Positions 1-10,257 of a DNA stretch of 64,000 bases are shown in pieces. The position numbers and the translations under genes are program-made. Source of the stretch: Blastocatellia bacterium (GTDB lineage Bacteria > Acidobacteriota > Blastocatellia > Pyrinomonadales > Pyrinomonadaceae); assembly GCA_016789265.1 (NCBI GenBank), contig JAEUQK010000040.1, positions 1 to 64,000 of the forward strand, given 5' to 3'. Below the pieces are notes generated by a model that saw nothing but the letters and a program-made list of their open reading frames with translations, did no database searches and was not told the DNA's origin. Numbering within the stretch: position 1 is the stretch's first letter; each line of letters starts with the position of its first letter.

Positions 1-1427
1 TTAACAGAGAAGTTCTCGATCGTCATCATGGGACGACGATTGTTGCCAGGGAGACTGTTGAATGGCGAATTCCCTTCAGGAATCGAGAATGTCCCTAAGA
101 AGACGCCGTTACCTTTGGAGTCTCTCATAAACGCTTCAGCGGCAGGAAATTGATCGCCGGTTACCGTGCCACCTTCGATGTTTATTTGATATCCATTCCT
201 TGTGCTACGTACTGAGAACGGCACATTTACAAACAAATCGATGTCGTTCGACAAATTGTAATCCCTTATGATTGGACCGTAGCCGCCCACGGGGAATGCG
301 TCATTGTTACCATAAAGTTGGTAGCCCAGTGTAGTCGAGTTTAGGTCAGTTCTTGTTGGCGTTGACGTGGTGCCAAACAAGTCTCCCGTGTTCTCCTTCA
401 GGTAGGCTTCCGAAAACTCTTCATCAGTAAAAAGGTAGTAGTCGGCTACCGACATCGAGCCGATAGCTTGGGCTCTCCGCGAGATCTCCATTGTTGTAAA
501 GGTCTCATTACGGGTGGTTGTGAAGCTAACGGACTTCACGTTAGTCTCAGCCTCAACATAAAGCTGCATTCGAGAGGTAGTATCTTCATCTACACTTGTT
601 GAAAACCTTCGTTCCTTTCCATCGCCATGAAAGATACCACCAAACTTCTCAAAGGGGGCAAAACTCCTGAAGTAAAAATAAATTGGAAATAGCCCGTTCT
701 GATCTATAAACAGAAGCGGATTATTTAGGACATAAACATACCGATTAAATGTCTGCGGGTTGGCGGATTTGCCGGAGGCTAGGAGCGGATCCACCGCCGT
801 GAATCTTCCGAGGCGGTTTTCGTACATCCTCGCTTCGGCGAAGTCGAGGCCGGATTCTTCGTCCTTTTGGTAGCCGGTGAATTGTTGGCGGATGTCGTCG
901 GTGGTTGAGTTGTATTGCAAAGCAGACGTTCGCGCTCCGATGTTGACGAAAATGTCTTCGCCGAAGGGCAGGAAGTCTCGGCGCGAAACCACGCTGCCGA
1001 GTTGGTTTGTGATGATCCTCGGGCTACCTAAATGATCGGTAGTAGTGTAAGCCGTCGTCGGGTTCTGCGATATCTGATTTGAGTATTCGGCAATTAACTT
1101 TCCGCTCGAATAGACAAAAACTGTCGTTTCAGTCTGTGTAATTTTCTTTACACGTTTGCCTTCGCCGTCGTAGAAATACTGCCCAACGACATTGTTATTG
1201 GCATCTTTGACCTGAGCCTGTTTGTTGTCACCGTTAAAGGCAAATGTTCTTGTTTCCGAACTCGGATCAACGTCCTTTACGATATTTCCGTTCTTGTCGT
1301 AGCCAAATGTCTGAAGATCAGTGAACCTGTTCGTCGCGGTATCGATCGCCGGGTTCGGAGCAGCATTTAGCCTCCCGCTCTCTATTGTGTATAGATTGCT
1401 GAAACGAATAGCGGCAATCCATAAGGA
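1..1427 (-). pseudogene. Orphan RHS core + tip cassette, start-less, runs off the left edge
   Basis: Reading the minus strand, one frame is open from just after a TAG at 1428-1430 to the window edge. It encodes the end of an RHS core: YD repeats, then GEDIFVNIGARTSALQYNST, then the hyperconserved block with NRLGRFTAVDPLLASGK. A different tip of about 240 residues follows (FRSFAPFEKFGGIFHGDG...). No ATG occurs in this frame before the core. The core is close to that of the RHS gene just upstream on the same strand; 74 bp at 886-959 match 2781-2854 exactly. This is the layout of an orphan rhs-CT cassette, a displaced or silent tip that can be restored by recombination in the shared core. The FHGDG region reminds me of DUF3238 tips, but that is only an impression. 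The true end lies outside the window. Confidence 0.75.
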
Positions 1428-1469
1428 CTAAAAAATCAATTTTTTGGCCGTCATCGTATAATTCCTATT

Positions 1470-1775
1470 TCAGCGCCAATAATCCTTGACTGCAGTGCGG
1501 AGATTTTGAAGCGCTTCCATTTCCAAGCTTCCCCACGGGTCTTGTTTCCAATAATCACCGAAATGCTTGGCGGTATAAGGCGCCAATATAATATCGACTA
1601 CTTCTTGACCGTTAACACTTTTACTTAAAAGCTCTATCCATTCTTTAGCCGTGTCGATATCCCTTTCAAAAAGCTTTTTATCTTCTTGAACCGCAGTTAA
1701 ATCCCTACACCGCTCAAGTGTCGAAATGAACAACATAAGTCTATCTTCTAGCCAAGCCTTATTCACGTTCATCAT
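1470..1775 (-). CDS. Candidate immunity protein of the RHS toxin, 101 aa
   Basis: This small acidic protein of unknown family is rich in predicted helix. It has no signal peptide, no membrane segment and no recognisable motif. Its ATG overlaps the stop codon of the RHS toxin gene (ATGA arrangement), so the two are translationally coupled. It lies between the toxin tip and the orphan tip cassette. In polymorphic toxin systems the gene immediately after the toxin tip is normally the cognate cytoplasmic immunity protein. That position, and not any sequence match, is the basis for the call. Confidence 0.55.
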   Translation of the reverse strand: MMNVNKAWLEDRLMLFISTLERCRDLTAVQEDKKLFERDIDTAKEWIELLSKSVNGQEVVDIILAPYTAKHFGDYWKQDPWGSLEMEALQNLRTAVKDYWR

Positions 1776-4700
1776 TTTCTTAAAGGGTAAACACGCAGAA
1801 TCTCAATCTTAGTCTGTGTGTTCGTAAAGAATTCGATGCCCATTCCGGGCGTCCCGGTTGAACCAGCCTTTGCCCGAGTAGGTCCAAATATCGGTGTTTC
1901 GTCTAAGATTCTAAACGTGATTCTCTGATCCCGTAGTGGGCCATCTAAACCTAGCCGAATCTGTGCGCGTTTAGCATCCAATGATGCTGCATTTGTAAAA
2001 AAGTTTTCACCCGCTCTTCCGCCCCTCAATAGACTGGTGGACTTCGTCGCTGAAAGCTCAGCATTCGAAACGACTCTTTGAAAGACTTGGCCTCCCTTTA
2101 TCGAACTTGCCTCAACGGACGCGCCTTCGCCGCCAATTAACAGGGATGCTACGTTGAGCAATATTTGGGATTCAGCTCCCGCCATCCGCTGGGTGGTGTT
2201 TCTATAAGTCCCATATTCAAAAAATCTATTGACTCCGAAATCATTTAGGCTTGTGGGTGTCCCAAGTACCATTGGGGTTTCAATTGGTATATTGGCAAGT
2301 CCTTTAAAAAAGTTGGGAACCCCTACTTTCCACCCTTCAATTCGATCTCCTAATGCAAAAGGGTTTGGTATCGAAAAACCTGGAAATCCAATACTCAATT
2401 GTATGGGAGCCCAATCCCATCCGCCCGCTTGCTTTAAGACCGCCCGATCACTTTCACTGCAGTCTTCGTTCCTGCAACCCGTATAATAGTAGCGCCCACT
2501 GTCATCGAATTGAACTGGGTTCCAGCCATCTTCTGTCGGCTTTTCAGCAAACCATTCATATCGATTCCCATTATAAAACCAATCTAAACCTAGCGGGTCC
2601 GTTATAGTTAATGGGTTGTTTCCGACATATACGTAACGGTTGAAGGTTTGCGGATTAGCGGATTTACCTGAAGCGAGTAATGGGTCAACCGCTGTGAATC
2701 TTCCGTGGCGGTTTTCGTACATGCGGGCTTCGGCGAAGTCGAGTTGGGTTTCGGAGTCTTTTTGATAGCCTGTGAATTTCTGGCGGATGTCGTCGGTGGT
2801 TGAGTTGTATTGCAAAGCAGACGTTCGCGCTCCGATGTTGACGAAAATGTCTTCACCGAAGGGCATAAAGTCCCGCCGGGCCTTCACCTGCCCAAACTGG
2901 TCCGTGATCACCCGCGGCGTGCCGAGATGATCTGTCGTCGTATAGGCGACCGTTGGTGTCTGGGAAGGCTGGTTCGAATACTCCGCAACCAGCTTTCCTG
3001 ACGAATATACGAATATCGTAGTTTCTGAATTGGTGATCTTCTTTACACGTTTTCCTTCGCCGTCGTAGAAATATTGGCCGATAACATTGTTCGACGCATC
3101 CTTGACCACCGTTTGCTTGTTATCTCCGTTGAAGGTGAACTGACGGCCTTCGTTATCGACAACGAGATTTCCGTTCAGATCGTAGGAAAACCCCTGATTC
3201 GGTTCGAATCGGTTAGAGTTTTCGTTGATCGTAGGATTCGGAGCGTCGGTAAATCCGGCAACGTTTTGAGCAAATCCGACACGGTTTCCGAAACGGTCGT
3301 AGTTCCAACTCTGCGTCCAGTTCTGAGTTGAGCCGGTCTTTTCGGTCGCAACTTTCAAGCGATACAGCGAATCGTATTCATAGCTCTGTACAAAGCTCGT
3401 CCCCGGAACCGTCAGAGTCTGCCGGGCGATGTTGCCAGTGTTTTTGGATGCGACGACATTACCGTTTGCGTCAAGTTCACCGTATTCGTAATTCGTCTTC
3501 CAAAGGCTTGCATCCGCAGGGCCGTTCCCGAGTCCGAGTTCCGTAACCTGCATCCTTGTGTTGAACTTTGCAGTCTCCCAGCGTCCGTTCCCCAGCCGCA
3601 TCTGCGAGATCCCGCCCGATGCCGTGTAGCTGAAGTTCGAAGCGTAGGGCGTATAGACCGAGGACGAATTCTTCTGGCTCGTGACCTTTAGCAGATCCCC
3701 GTCTGACTCGAAGTCGTTCTTCACCTTCCGGCCCGAAGGGTATTCTTCCTCGATGAGTGCACCGGAGAAGTTGTAGGTGTATTTCGATGTGTAGGTGTGG
3801 CCGTCGGTGATCTGGGCCATCTGCGTCATCCGGCCGAGGTTGTCAAACAACTGATACTCGGTCGCGGACACGCTCGATGTCACCTTTGTGAGCTTGCCCT
3901 TGGCGTAGTTCGGCGTCTGAGGCGTACTCAGCCCCTTCCCGTCGTAGTAGAAGCTGACGGCAGGCGTACTGTCGGAATAGGTCCGTGTCTTAACCCGACC
4001 CGCCCGATCATATGCGTTCGTGATCGTCGTGCCGTTCGCGTCGGTTGCGGTCAGTACATTGCCGAGAATGTCATAGGTGAACCCCGCGGTCCACTGCCCC
4101 GACGTATTGAACTCATCGTTGAGGTTCAACGCCGTGTTTACTTCCTGCTCCGGCTGCCGCACGCGGATAAGCCTACCCAGACTGTCATACTTGAACCACC
4201 GCTTCTGCACGCCCTGCGTAACCTCGACCATTTTGCCGAGCGTGTCGTAGCGGTAGTAGGTTGCGTACGATGGATACTCGCCCTGAGCGAGGTTGCTGAC
4301 GCCGCAAGGCGGTTCCGGCATCAGACAGTCCGGCGGAGGATCTCCACCGCCACCCGGAGTGGGCGTGGGAGAAGGCTGAGGCGTACCCGATGGGAGGGCC
4401 GTAAGATTACCGTCCGAATCAGGTTCTTCAACAACGATCAACTGCCCAAGCGCGTTGGTGATCGACCGACCCTTTCTTCCGGCAGCGTCGGTAGTTGTGA
4501 CCGCGGCGCCCAGATAGCCGCTCATCGTGGACAGGTCGTAGGAAGTAATGCCGAGAATATTCCCGGTTGGAGACGCAGGATTCTGGTTCGCGACGGGCTC
4601 ACGAGTTTGTTTTGCTCGTCCGGCCTCATCGTATTCGGTGAGACTCCAAAACACGGTCTCGCCCTGCCGGTAAGGATTCGTAACCATCTGAACGCGGCCA

Positions 4701-7700
4701 AGCAGGTCATATTTGGTTTCGACGATCACATCACCCTGCGAATCCTTTGCGACGGTCTTGATCGTTCGACCGAGAGAATCTGCGAAGGTTGTCGCCTCAT
4801 CCCAGTTTGTAGCGTCGATCTGTTTTCGCACCTTCACCGTGCGGGCATTGTCATCGTAAACAGTTTGCGATTCCGGCGCGGCGAAATTCACCGCATACGT
4901 TCGCGTCGGCCTCAGCAGTGGATCGTTGTACTCGGTTGCCGTTGTCTGTCCAAATTCGTCAGTCGCCGTCAGCGGCAAACCCGTCATGAAGTCGTAGGTC
5001 GTCGTCGAGAACGACCCTTGATTGGTACCGTGAACTCCATCTGGATCGGGTATGGGCGTATCGACACGTGTAGGATAGGCGTACTTGTAATCGGGCGAAA
5101 AGGTGGTTGACGCTTCATTTCCGACGGGATCTTTTGCCTTCACGGCATTACCGAAAATATCGTACTTGGTGTGTGACTCGATCCAAGTATTTCCATCCTT
5201 ATTCCAAAGCCGCGACGTAGTTGGCCTGCCCAGATAGGCACTCGCCGGATCGACCCAACACTTTTTAGGCGCGGCCATGCCACAGTCGTAATTACCCGAG
5301 ATGCCGTGGTTCTCTACCGTGTAGTCATAACCCGTCGTTATGTTGGGCAGTAGGTTATCGTATTTCGTCTGCGTCTTCGCCTGAACGGAATTGTCGTTTG
5401 GATTGATGGAACGCGTTTCGATCGGAAGGCTGTAGATGCCCCGCCCCATGTAGTTCTGGTCGTATAGGTAATCCGTCTCGCTGATTGCTGCTACAGACGA
5501 ACTACTAAAGTAGGCCGCGATCTGTTCGATTGTACCCGTCTGAGCCAAGCTCATCGGAATATTCCGGTAGTGATGCGACTTCGACCGCTTCACGTTCAAG
5601 TGAGCAAAATATTCGGGATCGGTGGGCGCAGTACTACCGTTCTCGCCCGGCGTCTCATATTCTTTCTCACTTAGCACCGCAAGGGCCTTTCCGTTTTCGA
5701 TCGTTATGGTAATACTTCGCCTTGAGCGCGGATCGCGAGTCGCCTCAGGATTTGCGGGGCGAAGGGAGTCGTTGGTTGGGATCGGCCCCTTGATTATCCA
5801 ATCGTTCAGCGTGCGAAAACGCAGAACGTTGTTCTCGTCGTACGATCTCTCTTCATACGGCATTCCAACGGTCGGATCGTTGAAGCCAAAATACGAATCA
5901 TCACGGGTGTCGTTCACGAGATATCTTTCGTTCTTTGCACCCTGAGCTACAGGATCATTCGCTTTCGAAATGGTTGAGGTTACTGTGTATACGTTGTTTG
6001 GGTAGGTGCCCGTAGAAACGCTATAGGTAGACTTCCGTTGCAGTACGCCTGCCGAGTCGTACACTTTTTGTTCTACAACTCCGCGATTCGTTTGGTTATA
6101 GGCTGGCTCCCCTGCACTTGCGCTGAGAGGACGTATCTTTGCGTAGACGAAAGTCTCGTAACTGCCCGTGGGGTATACGATCTTTGTGATCTCACCAAAT
6201 TGGTTGTACTTGAACTCATAGGTCTTTCCATTAGGCATCTCTATTCCGGCCAAAACTACTGGATTGAATCTGAGAGGTTGGTTGGTCGACGCAGTTCCTC
6301 CGGTGCCGGGGTTGCACGATCTGATTCCGATACCATTCGACGGGAACATGATCTCGCCGGGATAAAGATTGTTCGGGTCGACCGATACCTCGGAACTCCC
6401 AAAGCACGTCTTTGCTGAATAGAAATAGAGATTCTCTCCCTGGTTCTCCAAAGCTCCTTCTTGGGCTCCGCAGTTCGTCGTGGTCTCCGTGGTGCATGGA
6501 ACAGGTTTCAGGTGCAGCCATCTAAGTTTGTAGCTCTGCGTGCCGTTTGTACCGAAGCCAGGCAAGTTGATCGCTTGAATGCCTTCTTGTTGGGCTTGTT
6601 CAGTCAGGTTGAGGGGCAGGGGATCGGCAATCTCTCTACCTAATGCATCCGTCATCTTCCGCTGGGGCTGGCCGCCGCCCGCAAATTGCTGTTGCTGGTC
6701 TTGAGTCGTGCCGAAGGTGCTGTGATTACCAGCACTATCAAAGTAGTCGGTGGCCTGGTACATCCGAACCTTGTCGAAAATGCCGGTGGACCTGTTCATG
6801 AATTCATAGCGACCGCCATCCGGCAAATACAAGGTGCTGCCATCGAGAGTCTTGTGGAGTTTCATTCCAGACCCATCTACGCTTAGGAACGTCCCGTAAA
6901 AGTCGGGATCGATCGGCTCGCAGTCTGGTCCGTCGTTTTGCGGGTTCCCGCCGCCGCAATGTCCATAAACGCCGTCCGATTTTCGGAATTCGTGTAACGA
7001 ACCGTCCCCCATCCTTACGCTTACTCGCTTAACGTAATGCATTTTCGGCGGCGTCTCTGGCGTTGGTTGCGGGGTGGGTACGCTTCCGCAATTCGGATTC
7101 CACTGGGGGCACTGTGGCTGCTCGGTACAGAATGAGCAACTCGCTGGGCAGTACCCGTTTTGATATTGGCATTCAGTCGGCGCTCCTCCTCCGCCTAAGC
7201 ATCCCAGGTCCGGAATGACGCAAGTCCAAGGACCACAGTCGTTTGTTCCATTCCAACAGATTCTTTGCATCAATCGACAACAGCGTGGGGTTTCGTCCTC
7301 TAACAGGTTAGAGCTTGGCGGCACAGAGTTGGCGGTCCAATAGTCGAAGGCGTTAATGTCATGGGTGTTCGGAAAGGCTTTTCCTTCCTCGGTATACCAT
7401 TCGTCGATCTTTTCCTCGATCGTTGGGAACGATAGTGAAGAAGTCCATCCAGCAGCGCTTCGTTCAGCAAACAGTGGCCATACTTGAGTGACGTACTGTC
7501 TGTATTCCTCGATCGGAGTGTCATAGTGATAGGTAAACCCATTCTTCATTCGCCAGAGCTTGGAAGAATAGCTGATTCCTACGGTCAGAGCATTGCCATT
7601 CCGCCCCGGGTATGAGAACAGCGGCACGTTCATCTCCATGGCCAAAGTAGATGGATTGACCTTTGCAAGACTCTTAAGATTTTGGTCGGCTTTAGATCCC

Positions 7701-7840
7701 GCATTCTTAGCCTGCGGGGTGTCCGCTCCACCTTGGGCGAAAACTGGGCTGGCCCAAAAACACTGAACCAGCATGAGGCTCAGCACTGCCGTCAATAGGT
7801 GGCACTTTGTTTCGGTCTGATTGGTGCTTTTGGGATACAT
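1772..7840 (-). CDS. Secreted RHS/YD-repeat polymorphic toxin, about 2022 aa
   Basis: The frame is open up to 7999, but the start at 7840 is preferred. It begins MYPKSTNQTETK and runs into a hydrophobic signal peptide ending near SPVFAQGG, and it avoids overlap with the preceding gene. After the signal comes a non-repeat N-terminal region with a cysteine-rich insert (many Cys between about 6970 and 7280) and a PTPQPTPETPP linker. A very long YD-repeat shell follows, then the RHS core ending LLASGKSANPQTFNRYVYVG and a variable tip. The tip has a hydrophobic segment and a last domain starting RGGRAGENFFTNAASLDAKR. It vaguely resembles ADP-ribosyltransferase-type toxins (early Arg, a late Glu in GIEFFT), which is a guess. 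The following gene overlaps by four bases and is the likely immunity gene. No secretion-system or VgrG/PAAR gene is visible nearby, so export probably begins through Sec. Confidence 0.85.
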   Translation of the reverse strand: MYPKSTNQTETKCHLLTAVLSLMLVQCFWASPVFAQGGADTPQAKNAGSKADQNLKSLAKVNPSTLAMEMNVPLFSYPGRNGNALTVGISYSSKLWRMKNGFTYHYDTPIEEYRQYVTQVWPLFAERSAAGWTSSLSFPTIEEKIDEWYTEEGKAFPNTHDINAFDYWTANSVPPSSNLLEDETPRCCRLMQRICWNGTNDCGPWTCVIPDLGCLGGGGAPTECQYQNGYCPASCSFCTEQPQCPQWNPNCGSVPTPQPTPETPPKMHYVKRVSVRMGDGSLHEFRKSDGVYGHCGGGNPQNDGPDCEPIDPDFYGTFLSVDGSGMKLHKTLDGSTLYLPDGGRYEFMNRSTGIFDKVRMYQATDYFDSAGNHSTFGTTQDQQQQFAGGGQPQRKMTDALGREIADPLPLNLTEQAQQEGIQAINLPGFGTNGTQSYKLRWLHLKPVPCTTETTTNCGAQEGALENQGENLYFYSAKTCFGSSEVSVDPNNLYPGEIMFPSNGIGIRSCNPGTGGTASTNQPLRFNPVVLAGIEMPNGKTYEFKYNQFGEITKIVYPTGSYETFVYAKIRPLSASAGEPAYNQTNRGVVEQKVYDSAGVLQRKSTYSVSTGTYPNNVYTVTSTISKANDPVAQGAKNERYLVNDTRDDSYFGFNDPTVGMPYEERSYDENNVLRFRTLNDWIIKGPIPTNDSLRPANPEATRDPRSRRSITITIENGKALAVLSEKEYETPGENGSTAPTDPEYFAHLNVKRSKSHHYRNIPMSLAQTGTIEQIAAYFSSSSVAAISETDYLYDQNYMGRGIYSLPIETRSINPNDNSVQAKTQTKYDNLLPNITTGYDYTVENHGISGNYDCGMAAPKKCWVDPASAYLGRPTTSRLWNKDGNTWIESHTKYDIFGNAVKAKDPVGNEASTTFSPDYKYAYPTRVDTPIPDPDGVHGTNQGSFSTTTYDFMTGLPLTATDEFGQTTATEYNDPLLRPTRTYAVNFAAPESQTVYDDNARTVKVRKQIDATNWDEATTFADSLGRTIKTVAKDSQGDVIVETKYDLLGRVQMVTNPYRQGETVFWSLTEYDEAGRAKQTREPVANQNPASPTGNILGITSYDLSTMSGYLGAAVTTTDAAGRKGRSITNALGQLIVVEEPDSDGNLTALPSGTPQPSPTPTPGGGGDPPPDCLMPEPPCGVSNLAQGEYPSYATYYRYDTLGKMVEVTQGVQKRWFKYDSLGRLIRVRQPEQEVNTALNLNDEFNTSGQWTAGFTYDILGNVLTATDANGTTITNAYDRAGRVKTRTYSDSTPAVSFYYDGKGLSTPQTPNYAKGKLTKVTSSVSATEYQLFDNLGRMTQMAQITDGHTYTSKYTYNFSGALIEEEYPSGRKVKNDFESDGDLLKVTSQKNSSSVYTPYASNFSYTASGGISQMRLGNGRWETAKFNTRMQVTELGLGNGPADASLWKTNYEYGELDANGNVVASKNTGNIARQTLTVPGTSFVQSYEYDSLYRLKVATEKTGSTQNWTQSWNYDRFGNRVGFAQNVAGFTDAPNPTINENSNRFEPNQGFSYDLNGNLVVDNEGRQFTFNGDNKQTVVKDASNNVIGQYFYDGEGKRVKKITNSETTIFVYSSGKLVAEYSNQPSQTPTVAYTTTDHLGTPRVITDQFGQVKARRDFMPFGEDIFVNIGARTSALQYNSTTDDIRQKFTGYQKDSETQLDFAEARMYENRHGRFTAVDPLLASGKSANPQTFNRYVYVGNNPLTITDPLGLDWFYNGNRYEWFAEKPTEDGWNPVQFDDSGRYYYTGCRNEDCSESDRAVLKQAGGWDWAPIQLSIGFPGFSIPNPFALGDRIEGWKVGVPNFFKGLANIPIETPMVLGTPTSLNDFGVNRFFEYGTYRNTTQRMAGAESQILLNVASLLIGGEGASVEASSIKGGQVFQRVVSNAELSATKSTSLLRGGRAGENFFTNAASLDAKRAQIRLGLDGPLRDQRITFRILDETPIFGPTRAKAGSTGTPGMGIEFFTNTQTKIEILRVYPLRK

Positions 7841-7905
7841 ATTTTTATTCGCTAAGATTCTGGTTTGAGGGCCCGTCTTGCAAATTCTTTGGGTTGAAAG
7901 CTGAC

Positions 7906-9066
7906 CTACCTTCGGTAGAACGCCGGGACAGGAAAGTCGCCCGAAAGCCCAAAGGATTCGGTTCGGGTTGTACCGTTGGACGAGCGTTTGATAGTCCACA
8001 CGGCCAGACCGGGCGGAGATATGCTGTTGTCAAAGACTGCGAAGTCAGTTTTGCCGTCGCCATCGTAGTCGTTCTGAACCGGCTTGAGATAGTCATCGCA
8101 GGTACTGGTGCAGCCCGAAGATCCGTTGTTGCCCCAAACTGTAGAGACGATCGAGTTGGTCGTTGATTGACGGATGTACCAGGTAGCGGACGAAGAAACG
8201 AAAACAGCGGGATCGGCCTTGCCGTCGCCGTCGTAATCGGAGCTAACGATCGTGCCGTCTACTGGGAAGTAAACTTCGGATACCGTTAAGTTGCTTGAGT
8301 TGAAGATAAAGAAGCCTTTCGTAACGGGATCAAAAACTGTGACATCAGCTTTCCCGTCTCCGTCGTAATCGGCGGGGGCGAGCTTGTGTGAAGGATGGCC
8401 CCAGGCAATTGCGAAGTGACTTGAGTTTGAAGACGTAGTTATCCACCACGTCAGAGATCCGCCCTCGGAGCGAGCAATGGCAGGATCGGATAAGCCGTCG
8501 CCGTCAAAGTCTGCAGAGGTGGCTTTATCATTCAAATTTCCCCAGCCCACCCCGTAATAGTTTTCCGCACCGCTACGCCAGACGTAGAAGATCGTAGGAT
8601 CGCCGGGACGGTAGACCGCGAAATCTGTCTTTCCATCACCGTCGTAATCTCCGGGCACTGGCGTGTCGCCAGTCATCCCAAACTGAAACGTCGTCGCCTG
8701 CGACCCAGCCTGCCCCTTTACTGCCCAGACGCCGTTTGAAGGAGTCCAAACCGCGAGGTCTGCGGGAGCTGCCGCAACCGCATTAGCGTCCTCGACCGCC
8801 AATAACCTAGAACCGGCGTAAATGTATTCCTTGCTCAACTGGGGAGTCGGGTTCGGGGGCGGGAATGGGCTCCAGTCGGAGGTGGCATGCTTCGGCAAAT
8901 CGCGTCCGAACCAACCGGTCTTTTTTCCGGTCATCGGATCTGTGTTGGGAAGCCAACCGTTCGATGCGAATACGCCGAGGGTTATCAGCAGGACGCCTGC
9001 GACCTAACCCAACCCGAACATCAGCCGCCTGCGCTTTTCGGCGGACAGAGTACGAAAGAATGACAT
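7906..9066 (-). pseudogene. FG-GAP/VCBS repeat surface protein interrupted by an amber codon
   Basis: The product has about five repeats of the type DYDGDGKTDFAVYRPG, the calcium-binding FG-GAP/VCBS pattern of beta-propeller surface proteins. The natural start is the ATG at 9064-9066, behind a strong AAGGAGAT Shine-Dalgarno site. It reads MSFFRTLSAEKRRRLMFGLG, then TAG at 9004-9006, then VAGVLLITLGVFASNGWLPN in the same frame. The stop therefore falls inside a signal-anchor helix, and a single change from a sense codon such as TGG would explain it. The frame continues intact to 7906. An internal ATG at 8934 could restart translation, but it has no ribosome site and would lose the membrane signal. 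The gene precedes the RHS gene by 65 bp and was probably co-transcribed with it. A sequencing error is the main alternative. Confidence 0.75.
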
Positions 9067-9848
9067 CTTGATCTCCTTCGAGAGAAATACGGCTCGGGTC
9101 GAAGCGGCTGAGCCGTCTTCCACGATTCGTGTAACTTTTTTCAACGTTGAATTAAGAAGCGGGGTGGCGTATTATGCGGGTGTTAGCTGCGCATAGTACG
9201 GAACCTCGGTTCCTGCTTATCGTAACAACAGGCTCGGTGGATAATTGGCGTTATCCGCCGGGCCGTTTTGATTCGTCAGCACTTACGATCGTGTGACACA
9301 AAACGGGCCGCCAGTCTCGATCTGCGAGACAAAGCGGCCTGACGACTAATTCGGGATCGGCAAGGCGTACCGATCACGGGAAACCTGCCAGGAGTTTCGC
9401 TTGAGAACCTATGGTTGTGGAAGAGATACAGCATCCGATAAATACCGGCTGTAGTTGGTGAACCTTCTTACCCGGTCCGCGTCGGGCTCCTCACGGCGAG
9501 CAGCCACTCCACGATCTAACAACGAACCGAATTCAGTAACAAGAAATTGTGTCCGAAATTAGCACACAGGAACTGCGAAGTCAATCGTGCGAATTGTTCG
9601 TAGCCAATGGCTTTTTAGGCGGTTATCGTTCGCTGATGCTTGATTATTTCGGGCCGGTAAGCGTTCTCCCAATTCATGATAGATCGTTCTCAACATGATT
9701 GGCCCAATTGTTGGGACATTGCGAGTATCGGGACCTCGGTGCGGGTTACGATTGACGGTGCCTCCGACTTACAATTAGCCGACGCTCCGGCTTGCAATCA
9801 GCCGCCGTCAAGCTTCCCTATCTGGCCCTTCTCACGTCCAAATTGCAG

Positions 9849-9900
9849 TAAATGTGACATGCACAAGACGAGGCCTTGTCGCATTTATGTCGTATTCAGA
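9849..9900. repeat. 48-bp palindromic element, copy 1 (degenerate left arm)
   Basis: The right arm, CTTGTCGCATTTATGTCG followed by TATT, matches copy 2 at 10258-10305 almost base for base. The left arm (AATGTGACAT) is degenerate, so pairing is incomplete. The copy lies about 410 bp upstream of copy 2 in the same non-coding region. Confidence 0.75.
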
Positions 9901-10257
9901 GCTTGGCGGTCGGTAGGTTTGAAGTAGCACTGTGCATTGTCTGAGTGATCGGAACAAGTTCGATCCTCGACAAGGGGGAAGGTGATTTTGCTTCACTCGA
10001 ATCCGACAGTTTGGTCTATGTCATTGAATTACAAAGGCTTTTTGCTTCACTCGATTGAAAGGCAAGCACGCAAGGGCTGTGGGTATGGGACTGATGCGAA
10101 CTTTTGGAATTTTCGAAGTTAGGGATAGAAACTGACGGTTTTAGTGATAATCCCGGGCTCTAACAAGTCTGTTTTGTGCAAGATAGAGGCTAATACGGCA
10201 GGTGAAATTTAGGGATAAATATGAGTCCAGTTAGAAGACCCTTAAGTCGCAATTAGT

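Noticed and set aside
3797-5110. Long plus-strand frame of 437 codons
   Set aside because: It is antisense to the YD repeats of the RHS gene, is rich in Arg and His and has no domain pattern; the opposite strand clearly codes.
9067-9540. Possible riboswitch in the FG-GAP leader
   Set aside because: Several hairpins exist, but I could not match them to the conserved cores of cobalamin, cyclic-di-GMP or SAM riboswitches, so only a structured leader is noted.
9676-9927. Plus-strand frame of 83 codons in the long spacer
   Set aside because: It runs through copy 1 of the palindromic element, lacks a ribosome site and has no family pattern.
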